A DNA stretch of 64,000 nucleotides. It comes from Enterococcus_D entomosocium. GTDB lineage: Bacteria; Bacillota; Bacilli; Lactobacillales; Enterococcaceae. The notes below the pieces were generated by a model. That model did no database searches, was not told the origin of the DNA, and was given only the letters and a program-made list of their open reading frames with translations. The translations under genes were made by a program, and so were the position numbers. Below, piece after piece: positions 31,286-40,120 of the stretch; the stretch's first letter is position 1, and each line of letters starts with the position of its first letter. Location of the stretch: assembly GCF_030441895.1 (NCBI RefSeq), contig NZ_JARJAS010000002.1. One strand, given 5' to 3'.

Positions 31286-32749
31286 TTATTCTGCCAAACT
31301 TGCGCCATTGGTAGCGATCACTTCTTTGTACCAATCGAAGGAATCTTTTTTCAAACGGTCATAACTGCCGTTTCCTTCATCATCGGCATCCACATAAATG
31401 AAGCCGTAGCGTTTCGTCACTTGTGACGTCCCAGCACTGACCAGATCGATCGGTGCCCATGAAGTATAACCAATCAAATCGACTCCTTCATCGATGGCTT
31501 CCTTCATTTGTTTGAAGTGTGCCTTGAAATAATTGACCCGATACGGATCATGCACTTGACCGTCTTCAAGGACATCCACGGCACCCATACCATTTTCAAC
31601 GATCATCAATGGCACTTGATACCGATCATACAATGAAAGCAAGGAGATTTTCAAGCCTTTAGGATCGATCTGCCAGCCCCATTCAGTTGACGGCAGCTTG
31701 GGATTTTTTACCCCTAAAACCGTATTGCCCGGTGTCCGTTCCGCATGTGGGTCGCCTGATTCAGCCATAGACATATAATAACTGAAAGAAAGAAAATCAA
31801 CGGTGTGATCTTTTAAGATTTGGCGGTCTTCTGGTGCCATTTCAATCTTGATGCCCCGTTTTTCCAGATCTTTTTCAATCATTCGCGGATAAGCACCTTT
31901 GACTTGAACGTCCGCATAAAAATCATTTTCCAAGTTTTTCTTTAAAGTTAATTCAACATCCAATGGGTCACAAGTCAATGGATACGTCATCAACTTCGTG
32001 ATCATACAGCCGACTTTGTTGTCGGGATTTATTTCATGGGCGATTTTTGTCACTAATGAGCTGGCCACAAATTGGTGATGGAGGGCTTGATATACGTCTT
32101 GCTCTTCCTTACCAGCTTCTGATTGCTCAGGAATGAGACCTGCTGTTGTAAAGGGATGACGATGGATACTGTCGATTTCGTTAAAGGTCAGCCAATACTC
32201 CACATACTCCCCAAATTCTTCAAAGCAGACAGTCGCAAAACGGACAAAGTCATCGATCACTTTACGTTCCACCCAGCCATTGTACTTCAAGCTCAGCGCT
32301 AACGGCATCTCATAGTGAGACAACGTTACGATCGGTTTGATTCCCAAACGCTGCATTTCTTGGAAGACATTGCGGTAAAAAGCGATCCCTTCTGGATTAG
32401 GTGTCGTTTCTTCCCCAGTTGGGAACAATCGGGTCCATGCAATCGATAAACGCAATACTTTAAAACCTATCTCCGCAAATAAAGCCAAATCTTCTGGATA
32501 GCGATGATAGAAGTCGATCCCTCGGCGTTTTGGATAGATGGTATCCGTTGAATCCGCCATTGCTTCTTTGACGGCTTCAACAGTCACGCTCATATGTGCT
32601 GCAAAGTTTTTCACGTCGACATGAGGTTTGTAAGTAGCCACATCCGCTACCGACAAGCCTTTGCCGCCAAGATTCCATCCCCCTTCTACTTGATTTGCGG
32701 CGATAGCGCCACCCCATAAGAAGTCCTTTGGAAAAGTTGTTTCAGTCAT
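31286..32749 (-). CDS. bglA: 6-phospho-beta-glucosidase (GH1)
   Basis: 487-residue family GH1 enzyme. It opens FPKDFLWGGAIAANQVEGGWN. The acid/base Glu is in YWLTFNEIDS and the nucleophile Glu in PLMIVENGMGAVD. GH1 enzymes next to a beta-glucoside PTS hydrolyse 6-phospho-beta-glucosides (salicin, arbutin, cellobiose type) to glucose-6-phosphate plus aglycone. The gene lies 46 bases after the PTS gene and 20 bases before licT. Full length, no anomaly. Confidence 0.94.
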   Translation of the reverse strand: MTETTFPKDFLWGGAIAANQVEGGWNLGGKGLSVADVATYKPHVDVKNFAAHMSVTVEAVKEAMADSTDTIYPKRRGIDFYHRYPEDLALFAEIGFKVLRLSIAWTRLFPTGEETTPNPEGIAFYRNVFQEMQRLGIKPIVTLSHYEMPLALSLKYNGWVERKVIDDFVRFATVCFEEFGEYVEYWLTFNEIDSIHRHPFTTAGLIPEQSEAGKEEQDVYQALHHQFVASSLVTKIAHEINPDNKVGCMITKLMTYPLTCDPLDVELTLKKNLENDFYADVQVKGAYPRMIEKDLEKRGIKIEMAPEDRQILKDHTVDFLSFSYYMSMAESGDPHAERTPGNTVLGVKNPKLPSTEWGWQIDPKGLKISLLSLYDRYQVPLMIVENGMGAVDVLEDGQVHDPYRVNYFKAHFKQMKEAIDEGVDLIGYTSWAPIDLVSAGTSQVTKRYGFIYVDADDEGNGSYDRLKKDSFDWYKEVIATNGASLAE

Positions 32750-32795
32750 TTTTTCAATCCCCTTTTACATTGTTTTTGTTGCATTGCTCATTGGT

Positions 32796-34628
32796 TTAGA
32801 CGATCGGTGCAATCGATAAAACACCTTGTTCGTTGCGCTCATCGGTTGATTCGATCGGTTTGACCGTAAAGTTCTCTTGATTGGTGACCACACAGATCAC
32901 GATTGGATCAAACCCAGCTGCTTTGATGGCATCTAGATCAAATTGAATCAGTGGTTGCCCTTGTTTCACTTGATCCCCCGCTTTCACGTAAGGGGTAAAG
33001 TGTTTGCCTTCTAATTGAACGGTATCCAAGCCGATATGAAAGAGCAATTCTGCGCCATTACGAGTTTTTAACCCGATCGCATGGTTGGTTTCAAACAACA
33101 TCGTGATTTCGCCATCTTCCGGTGCGATCAATTCGCCAGACGTCGGTATGATCCCGAAACCTTCTCCGATCATACCGCTTGAAAAGACTTCATCGTTGAC
33201 TTCAGATAGGGCTACCACTTGGCCTTCTACTGGTTTACTCAATACTTCGGCTTTCGGATCGGCAACTGTCGTCTTATTTTCCACTGTTTTGTCTTTGAAT
33301 AAGAAAAGGACAAGGACGAAGGAAACAGCAAAGGATACCCCTAACGTGACTAATGCCCACACAAGATTCATCGGGTTGGCTTCATCGACGAACATAGTGA
33401 TACTTGCTAGACCGGGACCAACTAATGCGAAGGCCTTGATGGCAAATAACCCAGCCACTGCACCACCAACTAGGCTGGAAGCCATCACGCCGTAAAGCAC
33501 TCGTTTGTGCAGGATCGTCACCCCATACAAAGCAGGCTCGGTTATGCCAAAAAGGGCGGAGATGCCTGCAGAAACAGCGGTTGAACGAAGTTTTTGGTCT
33601 TTGGTCCGAACACTCACCGCAAAACAAGCACCGGCTTCTGCGATGTTATGTGCCAATGAGGCAGGTAAGTATAACAGCTCTGCCCCCATCTCACTCATAG
33701 ACGAAACAGCATAAGGAATCATAGCTTTGTGCATACCGGTAACCACCATCAATGGTAAAACAGCGGCTAAGATCCCTGTTGCCACCCAACCTAAATGGGC
33801 ATACAGCCAAATGATCGCTGCTGAAAAAATCGTTCCGACTTCAAAGCCTAATGGGCCTAAAATCAATAAAGCAACTGGAACCGTAATAACTAAGCTCATC
33901 ATTGGAACAAAGAAGATACGGATCGGTTTTGGTGAGATTCGGGTAAACAGTTTTTCAATTTGAGCGTAAAATAAAACCGTTAAAATGGCTGGAAATACTT
34001 GTGACGCATAGGCGATATTTTGTAAACCGAAGCCCATGAAAGCTGCGCCATCTGTCAATATTGTCGTTAGTTCAGGCAAAATCAAGGCACCGACAGCGGA
34101 AACCGCCACCAATTGGTTGACCTTTAATTTATTTGCCGTGGTGATCGCCACTAAAATCGGTAAGAAATACAATGGTGCGCCACCGATCAGATTCAAAATT
34201 TGATACGTCTGGCTCGTATTGTCCATCAATCCAGTGACAGAAGCAAGTAACAGTAAGGATTTCAAGACGCCCCCTCCAGCGACTGCTGGAATCAACGGTT
34301 GAAAAATCGAGATAATAAAATCAAGCAGGACCGCACCCCACGATTGTTTTTGTTTGCCTTCACTTCCTCCATCCGCTGTTAGCTCATGACCTAACACGTT
34401 CATAACCTCATCATACACTTCGACGACATCATTGCCGATGATGACTTGGCATTGGACATTTTGTCGCACCCCAATCACGCCATCGACTTTTTCCAAGGCA
34501 TCTTTTTGTACGAGGCCATTGTCTTTTAAGGTAAAGCGCAAGCGTGTGGAGCAATGTTCCAAATGTGCGATATTTTCTTTTCCGCCAATCAACTCAACGA
34601 TGGCAGTTGCCGTTTCTTTTACATTCAT
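32796..34628 (-). CDS. bglP: Beta-glucoside PTS transporter, EIIBCA
   Basis: 610-residue fused PTS permease. Domain order is EIIB (about 1-85, phosphorylated Cys26 in LEHCSTRLRF), EIIC (about 105-435, roughly ten helices, GITEPALYGV motif), and EIIA (about 465-600, His in ELLFHIGLDTVQLEGKHF). It imports and phosphorylates beta-glucosides. First gene of bglP-bglA-licT. Expression is governed by the promoter, cre site, RAT and terminator between 34675 and 34816. Confidence 0.95.
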   Translation of the reverse strand: MNVKETATAIVELIGGKENIAHLEHCSTRLRFTLKDNGLVQKDALEKVDGVIGVRQNVQCQVIIGNDVVEVYDEVMNVLGHELTADGGSEGKQKQSWGAVLLDFIISIFQPLIPAVAGGGVLKSLLLLASVTGLMDNTSQTYQILNLIGGAPLYFLPILVAITTANKLKVNQLVAVSAVGALILPELTTILTDGAAFMGFGLQNIAYASQVFPAILTVLFYAQIEKLFTRISPKPIRIFFVPMMSLVITVPVALLILGPLGFEVGTIFSAAIIWLYAHLGWVATGILAAVLPLMVVTGMHKAMIPYAVSSMSEMGAELLYLPASLAHNIAEAGACFAVSVRTKDQKLRSTAVSAGISALFGITEPALYGVTILHKRVLYGVMASSLVGGAVAGLFAIKAFALVGPGLASITMFVDEANPMNLVWALVTLGVSFAVSFVLVLFLFKDKTVENKTTVADPKAEVLSKPVEGQVVALSEVNDEVFSSGMIGEGFGIIPTSGELIAPEDGEITMLFETNHAIGLKTRNGAELLFHIGLDTVQLEGKHFTPYVKAGDQVKQGQPLIQFDLDAIKAAGFDPIVICVVTNQENFTVKPIESTDERNEQGVLSIAPIV

Positions 34629-34674
34629 AATTTTCTTCTCCTTTAATTAGTTTTCCTTTGTTGGCCAAACAAAG

Positions 34675-34752
34675 AAAAAAGCAGACAACACCTACAAAAA
34701 CATTGAACGGAATCCAACGATCCCTTCCATGTTTTTTATAGGTCCTGCCTGC
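34675..34752 (-). terminator. RAT-linked terminator ahead of bglP
   Basis: On the minus strand GCAGGC..ACCTAT..AAAAACAT pairs with ATGTTTTTGTAGGT..GTCTGC, ending in TTTTTTCTTT. Its 5' arm overlaps the RAT sequence, so the two structures are mutually exclusive. Confidence 0.85.
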
Positions 34753-34769
34753 ATTACCAGTCACATGCC
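34738..34769 (-). promoter_or_regulatory. Ribonucleic antiterminator (RAT) target of the LicT-type protein
   Basis: Minus-strand GGCATGTGACTGGTAATGCA followed by GGCAGGACCTAT fits the RAT pattern of bgl/lic/sac leaders. It overlaps the start of the terminator hairpin as required for antitermination. Confidence 0.85.
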
Positions 34770-34784
34770 TGTTTTATTACTTGC

Positions 34785-34813
34785 ATAATACCATGCTTCA
34801 TTTGAAAACGCAA
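34785..34813 (-). promoter_or_regulatory. Promoter of bglP-bglA-licT
   Basis: Minus strand TTGCGT (34808-34813), 17-base spacer, TATTAT (34785-34790). Confidence 0.75.
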
Positions 34814-34816
34814 CCA
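34803..34816. promoter_or_regulatory. cre site (CcpA catabolite repression) over the bglP -35 box
   Basis: TGAAAACGCAACCA matches the cre consensus TGWAARCGYTWNCW at 13 of 14 positions and covers the -35 hexamer. Confidence 0.7.
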
Positions 34817-34966
34817 CTGTTTTTTAAAAATTTTCCTCAAGTCTTTTTCTGAATCTGGAAGTTTGTTACACTTAGTGGATAATCAGTTGTTTCGTCTACC
34901 TTGGCTTGCACCAGAAGCAAGAAGAACACCGCTGGCTAAACGTATCATAAGAAAGGATGAATAAGG

Positions 34967-35857
34967 ATGACGCCATTGAATCACTCACTGCATGTTGCCG
35001 TCCCCACAGCATTTGACCATGCAGAAAGACTTGACACGAAAAGGACGATCGCTCATATCTTGCAACTGCAAAAACAAGGGATCAAATCGGTTTTGGTGTG
35101 TGGCTCCACCGGTGAACAGCATTCATTGACTTTAACAGAAAAAAAACAGCTTCTACATGCCTTAGCGCAAGAAACCAGCTGGGCAGCCGATTTCGAAGTC
35201 CTCTTCGGTTTAGCTGGCATTGTATTTCATGAAACGCTCGCGTTGGCAGAAACAATCAGCAAAAATCCCCGAATCGATGGTGTGGTTTTAGGCTTTCCCC
35301 CTTATCTTTGCCTGACCCAAAAGGAAGCCGTCCTCTATGCTCAGGGATTGATCCATACTTGCGAAAAACCAGTTATTTTATACAACAATCCCCGCCGCAC
35401 GGGCTTTGATTTATCTGCAGAAAGTCTCTTGACCTTGATCGCTGACCCTCGGGTGATCGGCTTAAAAGAAGCTGGCAGTAAGGAGCGAGTGCCTCAACTA
35501 AAAACAAAGACGGCTGCCGATTTTCGTTTTTATGCTGGTGGTGAAGCGGACTTGGCGGAAAAGGTCGCACTAGGGTTTAACGGGCTGTCATCAATGGCAG
35601 GAAACCTTTGTCCCGAGGAGATCCAGGTGATTTGGCAAGGGTTACTCAAAGGTGCTGCAACGATTTCTACGTCGAATGAATGGCAGAAAATGGAACAAGC
35701 AGCTGCCGGCGATCCAACAGATACCATCAGCTATCTTCCGTGGCTCAAGCAGCAAATCACCATTGATGGACAGCCCTTTGGCTTTTGTCGTCAGCCGCTA
35801 GGTCTAGAAACGAGTGATCGGTTTAGCACTGGCTCAATTCCTCCTCATCTAGCATAA
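34967..35857 (+). CDS. DapA/NanA-family class I aldolase
   Basis: 296-residue member of the dihydrodipicolinate synthase/N-acetylneuraminate lyase family. CGSTGEQHSLT is the substrate phosphate/carboxylate loop, ILYNNPRRTG holds the catalytic Tyr, and VIGLKEAGS the Schiff-base Lys. Real lysine-pathway DapA usually sits with dapB or lysC. Here the only neighbour is an HD-domain gene, and residues around the active site (VPTAF in place of the usual T-P-F) suggest another 2-keto acid substrate. RBS AGAAAGGATG. The fold is sure, the exact reaction is not. Confidence 0.75.
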   Translation: MTPLNHSLHVAVPTAFDHAERLDTKRTIAHILQLQKQGIKSVLVCGSTGEQHSLTLTEKKQLLHALAQETSWAADFEVLFGLAGIVFHETLALAETISKNPRIDGVVLGFPPYLCLTQKEAVLYAQGLIHTCEKPVILYNNPRRTGFDLSAESLLTLIADPRVIGLKEAGSKERVPQLKTKTAADFRFYAGGEADLAEKVALGFNGLSSMAGNLCPEEIQVIWQGLLKGAATISTSNEWQKMEQAAAGDPTDTISYLPWLKQQITIDGQPFGFCRQPLGLETSDRFSTGSIPPHLA

Positions 35858-35879
35858 GAAAGGCAGGAGAACCAGATAA

Positions 35880-36527
35880 ATGAAGATTGATCCACAACTA
35901 AAGCACTATATTGAAAGCTCCATCATCCCACAATACAACCAATTGGATAGCAGTCACTCCCCAGCGCACGTCCACCAAGTGATCCAAAATAGTTTTGAGA
36001 TTGCTGAAACATTGCCTGTTGACCTGAATATCGTCTATACGGTAGCTGCCTACCATGATATCGGCTTGCTCTATGGCCGCAAAAACCACGAAAGCAATTC
36101 CCGCAAGATCGTTGAACAAGATGCTGTGTTGCCACGCTTTTTCTCTCCTCCAGTCATTTCAATGATCGGCGAAGCAGTAGAAGACCATCGCGCCTCGCTG
36201 CCCTATGAGCCTCGCTCGCTTTATGGCAAAATTATTTCCGAAGCCGATCGTGACTTAGATTTTGAGCGAATCCTCAAGCGAACCTTGCTTTTTGCTTATG
36301 AGAAAAAGCAACTCACAGATCTAGAACAATTGCACCAAGAAGCGTATCAGTACATTTCAAAGAAATATGGTCCTCAAAGTGAGCTGAAGGTTTGTTTGGA
36401 TTATCGCAAAAACCAAGACGGTTTGGCGATCATTTATCAAAAGTTAGCACAACCTGAAAGCTTTCGTCACTCCTTTGAAAAAATCGTGCCGTTAGTTATC
36501 GCTACAAGCAAAGAAACTGACGATTGA
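35880..36527 (+). CDS. HD-domain phosphohydrolase
   Basis: 215 residues with HD-superfamily ligands in order: SHSPAHV near residue 27, YTVAAYHDIGLLYG (the HD pair), AVEDHRASL, and ISEADRDLDFE. These bind one or two metals in nucleotide or phosphate-ester hydrolases. RBS AAGGCAGGAG. It follows the aldolase gene by 22 bases and is probably co-transcribed with it, ending at the terminator at 36559. The substrate is not evident. Confidence 0.8.
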   Translation: MKIDPQLKHYIESSIIPQYNQLDSSHSPAHVHQVIQNSFEIAETLPVDLNIVYTVAAYHDIGLLYGRKNHESNSRKIVEQDAVLPRFFSPPVISMIGEAVEDHRASLPYEPRSLYGKIISEADRDLDFERILKRTLLFAYEKKQLTDLEQLHQEAYQYISKKYGPQSELKVCLDYRKNQDGLAIIYQKLAQPESFRHSFEKIVPLVIATSKETDD

Positions 36528-36558
36528 CACTTTGATCCAGCACCAGACTTTAAATAGA

Positions 36559-36618
36559 AACCCTCTGATTTCAAAATACGCCAAGTGTTTGCGTGCGCTG
36601 AATCAGAGGGCTTTTATT
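36559..36618 (+). terminator. Terminator after the HD-domain gene
   Basis: CCCTCTGATT (36561-36570) and AATCAGAGGG (36601-36610) with a 30-base loop and a T-rich tail. Confidence 0.8.
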
Positions 36619-36778
36619 GTTATTCTAGTTCTTTTTTCACGGAAGTCTCCCCTCTCCTTCATTGCTCAAACGATTCTATCGAAATAAAAGAGCAGTAATT
36701 GGTTTTCTTCAATCGACAGACGCCCTTCTAAATAACCTTCCTTTTTTCACCGAATTTACTCTTTGTAAGCAAGATAGT

Positions 36779-36829
36779 TTGCTGAAAATAAAAAAAATGG
36801 TATTTTTATTTTATCAAGTGATAAAATAA
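36779..36829 (+). promoter_or_regulatory. Promoter with TetR-type operator for the hrtBA-crtNM operon
   Basis: TTGCTG (36779-36784) and TATTTT (36801-36806) form a moderate promoter. Directly over and behind the -10 lies a palindrome with perfect 10-base arms, TTATTTTATC and GATAAAATAA around AAGT (36806-36829). Its core TTATCAAGTGATAA resembles, from memory, the FhtR operator of E. faecalis hrtBA (TTATCAATCGATAA). It is the likely target of the TetR protein encoded last in the operon. Confidence 0.7.
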
Positions 36830-36843
36830 TAGGAGGAATCGTT

Positions 36844-37908
36844 ATGTTTTTGGCAATCAATGAAATACGCCATTCCAAATTGCGTTACGCCCTAGTCACA
36901 GGAGTCATGTTTTTAATCGCCTATCTGGTCTTTTTTTTAACTGGCTTAGCGTATGGGTTGGCTCAAGATAATCGGATGGCGGTCGACAAATGGGAGGCAG
37001 ATCAAATTTTGTTGACTGAAGAAGCAAATGATAATTTAAACATGTCGATGCTTCCTCGCAGTCTTTATGACGAAGTCGATGCACCAGAAAAAGCTGTTTT
37101 GGCGCAAACCGCTGGGGTAGTGACTAAAGAAGACAACGGTGAAAAAGTCGATGTCACCTTTTTCGGCATTGATCCAGATCAATTTCTAGCACCAAATATT
37201 ACCGATGGCGAGATGTTTGCGTCAGATGATGAAGCGGTCGCAGACAGCAGCATTGAGGAAGAATACGGGATTTCCATTGGTGACACCATCAAATTAGCCG
37301 GCAGTGACAAAAAATTGAAAATCGTCGGTTTTACAGATAACGCCCGCTTCAGTGTTGCTCCGGTCCTCTACACCTCGATCGGTGCCTATCAAGAAATTCG
37401 TTTTGAAAAAGAAGATGATTCAGAAAATGCCCGTATCAACGCGATCGTAACTCGTGGCAAAATCAAAGAAGTGCCAGATGATCTAGTCGCTACGGATATC
37501 AGCAAATTTATTAATGAATTGCCTGGTTACAACGCACAAGTGCTGACCTTTGGCTTTATGATCGGGTTCTTGATCGTGATCGCTGCCATCGTTATCGGTA
37601 TTTTTATCTATGTGCTAACGATGCAAAAATCAGAAATTTTCGGTGTCATGAAAGCCCAAGGGATCTCTAGCCGCTACATTGCTTTTTCGGTGATTGCCCA
37701 AACGTTCTTATTGGCAACCTCGGGTGTTTTGATCGGTGGGTTGGCAACGATCGGTACCGCCCTCGTGTTACCTGCAGCAGTGCCATTCCAAATCAATCTA
37801 TTATTCTTTGCTAGTATCAGTGTAATGATGATTCTGATCGCGATGCTAGGTGCTTTCTTCTCGGTGCGAACGATTGTAAAAATCGACCCATTGAAAGCAA
37901 TCGGATAG
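36844..37908 (+). CDS. hrtB: ABC exporter permease, HrtB-like (putative heme efflux)
   Basis: 354-residue MacB/FtsX-type permease: one N-terminal helix (about residues 17-38), a large extracytoplasmic domain (about 45-235), then three helices and a C-terminal KIDPLKAIG. The start MFLAINEIRHSKLRYALV and the single-FtsX layout match HrtB, the heme exporter permease of staphylococci and enterococci, which protects cells from heme toxicity. RBS AGGAGGAAT. First gene of an operon with HrtA-like ATPase, crtN, crtM and a TetR protein. The heme role is inferred from similarity and operator type. A different hydrophobic cargo is possible. Confidence 0.75.
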   Translation: MFLAINEIRHSKLRYALVTGVMFLIAYLVFFLTGLAYGLAQDNRMAVDKWEADQILLTEEANDNLNMSMLPRSLYDEVDAPEKAVLAQTAGVVTKEDNGEKVDVTFFGIDPDQFLAPNITDGEMFASDDEAVADSSIEEEYGISIGDTIKLAGSDKKLKIVGFTDNARFSVAPVLYTSIGAYQEIRFEKEDDSENARINAIVTRGKIKEVPDDLVATDISKFINELPGYNAQVLTFGFMIGFLIVIAAIVIGIFIYVLTMQKSEIFGVMKAQGISSRYIAFSVIAQTFLLATSGVLIGGLATIGTALVLPAAVPFQINLLFFASISVMMILIAMLGAFFSVRTIVKIDPLKAIG

Positions 37909-37919
37909 GAGGAAAAAAC

Positions 37920-38636
37920 ATGAGTGCCATTGAATTCAAACAAGTCAAAAAATCATTTAAAGATGGGGACGCGACGATTGAAGCCTTGAAAGAAACCAAC
38001 TTTTCGGTAGAAAAAGGCGAATTTGTCGCCATCATCGGTCCTTCCGGCTCTGGGAAAAGTACCTTTCTGACGATTGCCGGTGGTCTACAAGCTCCCTCTG
38101 AAGGCGAAGTATTTATCAATGACGAACCCTTTAGTAAACAAAAAGAAAAGCAAAGGGCAAAAACTCGTTTCAAAAAGATCGGCTTTATTTTACAAGCTTC
38201 CAACCTTGTCCCTTTTTTGACGGTCAAAAAGCAACTTCAATTGGTGGATAAGGTCAGCAAAGAACCCCAAGAGCAATCAGCTACTGAATTGTTTGAACAA
38301 CTAGGGATTGAAAAGCTGCAGAACAAATACCCCGATGAACTATCTGGTGGTGAAAGGCAGCGTGTGGCTATTGCCCGAGCGCTCTATCATGATCCCACCA
38401 TCATTTTGGCAGATGAACCAACGGCGAGTCTTGATTCAAAAAAAGCCGTCGAAGTCGTCAAAATCTTAGCAAAAGAAACCAAAGAAAAACAAAAAGCCAC
38501 CATTATGGTGACCCATGATACCCGTTTGACAGATTATTGTGATCGGGTCCTCGTCATGAAGGATGGCGTTTTAGAAGAAAAAGAACACACGAAAAAAGAA
38601 GCCGAATCAAGTGATTCGCAGAAGGAGCAAGCATGA
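37920..38636 (+). CDS. hrtA: ABC exporter ATPase, HrtA-like
   Basis: 238-residue ABC ATPase of the MacB/LolD class. Walker A is GPSGSGKST, the signature LSGGERQRVAIARAL, Walker B IILADEPTASLD, and the H-loop MVTHD. It pairs with the permease gene 11 bases upstream. The last four bases overlap the crtN start (ATGA), so exporter and pigment enzymes are translationally linked. The C-terminal tail is highly charged (KEHTKKEAESSDSQKEQA). Confidence 0.85.
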   Translation: MSAIEFKQVKKSFKDGDATIEALKETNFSVEKGEFVAIIGPSGSGKSTFLTIAGGLQAPSEGEVFINDEPFSKQKEKQRAKTRFKKIGFILQASNLVPFLTVKKQLQLVDKVSKEPQEQSATELFEQLGIEKLQNKYPDELSGGERQRVAIARALYHDPTIILADEPTASLDSKKAVEVVKILAKETKEKQKATIMVTHDTRLTDYCDRVLVMKDGVLEEKEHTKKEAESSDSQKEQA

Positions 38637-40120
38637 AAAAAATTATTGTTGTCGGTGCGGGCGTGTCAGGATTAGCTGCTGCTGTCCGTTTGCAAAAACT
38701 TGGCTATGACGTCACCCTCTACGAAAAAGAAGGTCAACCTGGGGGCAAAATGAATCAGATCAAGGAAAACGGCTTTACCTTTGATGTGGGACCCACCATC
38801 GTGATGATGCCTGAAATTTATCGTGAAGTGTTTGAATTTGCTGGCGTTGATCCGAATGACTATATTCCTATGGAGAAAGTCGATCCGATGCTGCAGCTGT
38901 ATTTTGCTCAAGACGAACCGCTGACCTTCTCAAACGACTTAGTAGAATTGACCAAAACGCTAGAAGCGATCTCGGAAGAAGATGCTCAAGGCTATTTTGC
39001 CTTTTTAGCAGATATTTACAAACGCTATGTGATCGCCAAAGAGTCCTTCATCACCAAGTCGTTTCGGACATGGCGAGACTTTTACAATCCCAAATCATTA
39101 TGGGCAGGGTTAAAGCTGCGAACGTTTAGTGACGCCTACTCTTCCATTTCTAAATTTGTCAAAGATGATCGCCTGCGAAAATCATTGGCGTTTCAAACCT
39201 TGTATATCGGTGTCTCCCCTTACCAAGGGCCGTCCCTTTATACCATCATCCCTATGATCGAGTTGATGTATGGGGTCTATTTCATCAAAGGCGGCATGTA
39301 TACATTAGCCACTGGTATGGCACGTTTGTTCCAAGAATTAGGCGGAACGATCCATTACAATACCCCAATCGATGAATTATTGATCGAAAACAAGCAAACC
39401 AAAGGCGTTCGTGTCAATGGAGAAACGATCACCGCAGATGCCGTGATTTGTGCGGCTGATTTTCCTTATGCTATGGAAAGCTTGATTCCTGATGAATCAA
39501 AACGCGGCAAATACACCAATCAAAAAATCGCTTCGATGGATTACTCTTGTTCTTGTTTCTTGCTTTATTTAGGACTGGACAAAAAATATGAAGATAGCGC
39601 ACTCCATAGCATTTATTTTGCCAATGATTTCAAACGCAATGTAGACGATCTTTTCGAGGCTGGCAAGCTGCCAGAAGATCCATCCTTCTACTTGTATCGT
39701 CCAACCCTGAAAGATGCTTCCTTAGCACCTGATGGTCAAGAAGGTCTTTATGTTTTAGTCCCAGTACCTGAATTATCTAAATTTGATCAATGGACGGATG
39801 AAACGATCCAAAGCTACCGCCAGCAGATCATTGGATTATTAAAAGAAAAAACGATCTTTACGGATATCGATGAACACATCGTGTATGAAAAAATGTATAC
39901 GCCAGATACGTTCAATGATCGGTTCAATTCTTACAACGGTGCGACATTTGGCTTGAAACCAACCTTGGCGCAAAGCAATTACTATCGTCCCCATAATAAA
40001 TTTGATTATGCAGAAGGCCTATACTTCTGCGGCAGCAGTACGCATCCGGGAGCGGGTGTGCCAATCGTGATGCAAAGTGCCAAGTTAGCTGTGGAGGAGT
40101 TGTTAAAAGATGACCGTTAA
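38633..40120 (+). CDS. crtN: Diapophytoene (dehydrosqualene) desaturase
   Basis: 495-residue FAD-dependent carotenoid desaturase. The N-terminal dinucleotide fold reads VVGAGVSGLAAAVRLQKLG, then YEKEGQPGGKMNQ. The C-terminal carotenoid-dehydrogenase signature includes CGSSTHPGAGVPIVMQSAKL. CrtN desaturates 4,4'-diapophytoene stepwise to yellow 4,4'-diaponeurosporene in the membrane. It overlaps crtM by 11 bases. The pair is enough for the yellow pigment seen in E. casseliflavus and relatives. No CrtP, CrtQ or CrtO genes follow, so the pathway probably stops at the hydrocarbon. Confidence 0.93.
   Translation: MKKIIVVGAGVSGLAAAVRLQKLGYDVTLYEKEGQPGGKMNQIKENGFTFDVGPTIVMMPEIYREVFEFAGVDPNDYIPMEKVDPMLQLYFAQDEPLTFSNDLVELTKTLEAISEEDAQGYFAFLADIYKRYVIAKESFITKSFRTWRDFYNPKSLWAGLKLRTFSDAYSSISKFVKDDRLRKSLAFQTLYIGVSPYQGPSLYTIIPMIELMYGVYFIKGGMYTLATGMARLFQELGGTIHYNTPIDELLIENKQTKGVRVNGETITADAVICAADFPYAMESLIPDESKRGKYTNQKIASMDYSCSCFLLYLGLDKKYEDSALHSIYFANDFKRNVDDLFEAGKLPEDPSFYLYRPTLKDASLAPDGQEGLYVLVPVPELSKFDQWTDETIQSYRQQIIGLLKEKTIFTDIDEHIVYEKMYTPDTFNDRFNSYNGATFGLKPTLAQSNYYRPHNKFDYAEGLYFCGSSTHPGAGVPIVMQSAKLAVEELLKDDR

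Noticed and set aside
34967..35857. Annotation as true lysine-pathway dapA
   Set aside because: No lysine genes nearby and substrate-loop differences. Kept as a family-level call.
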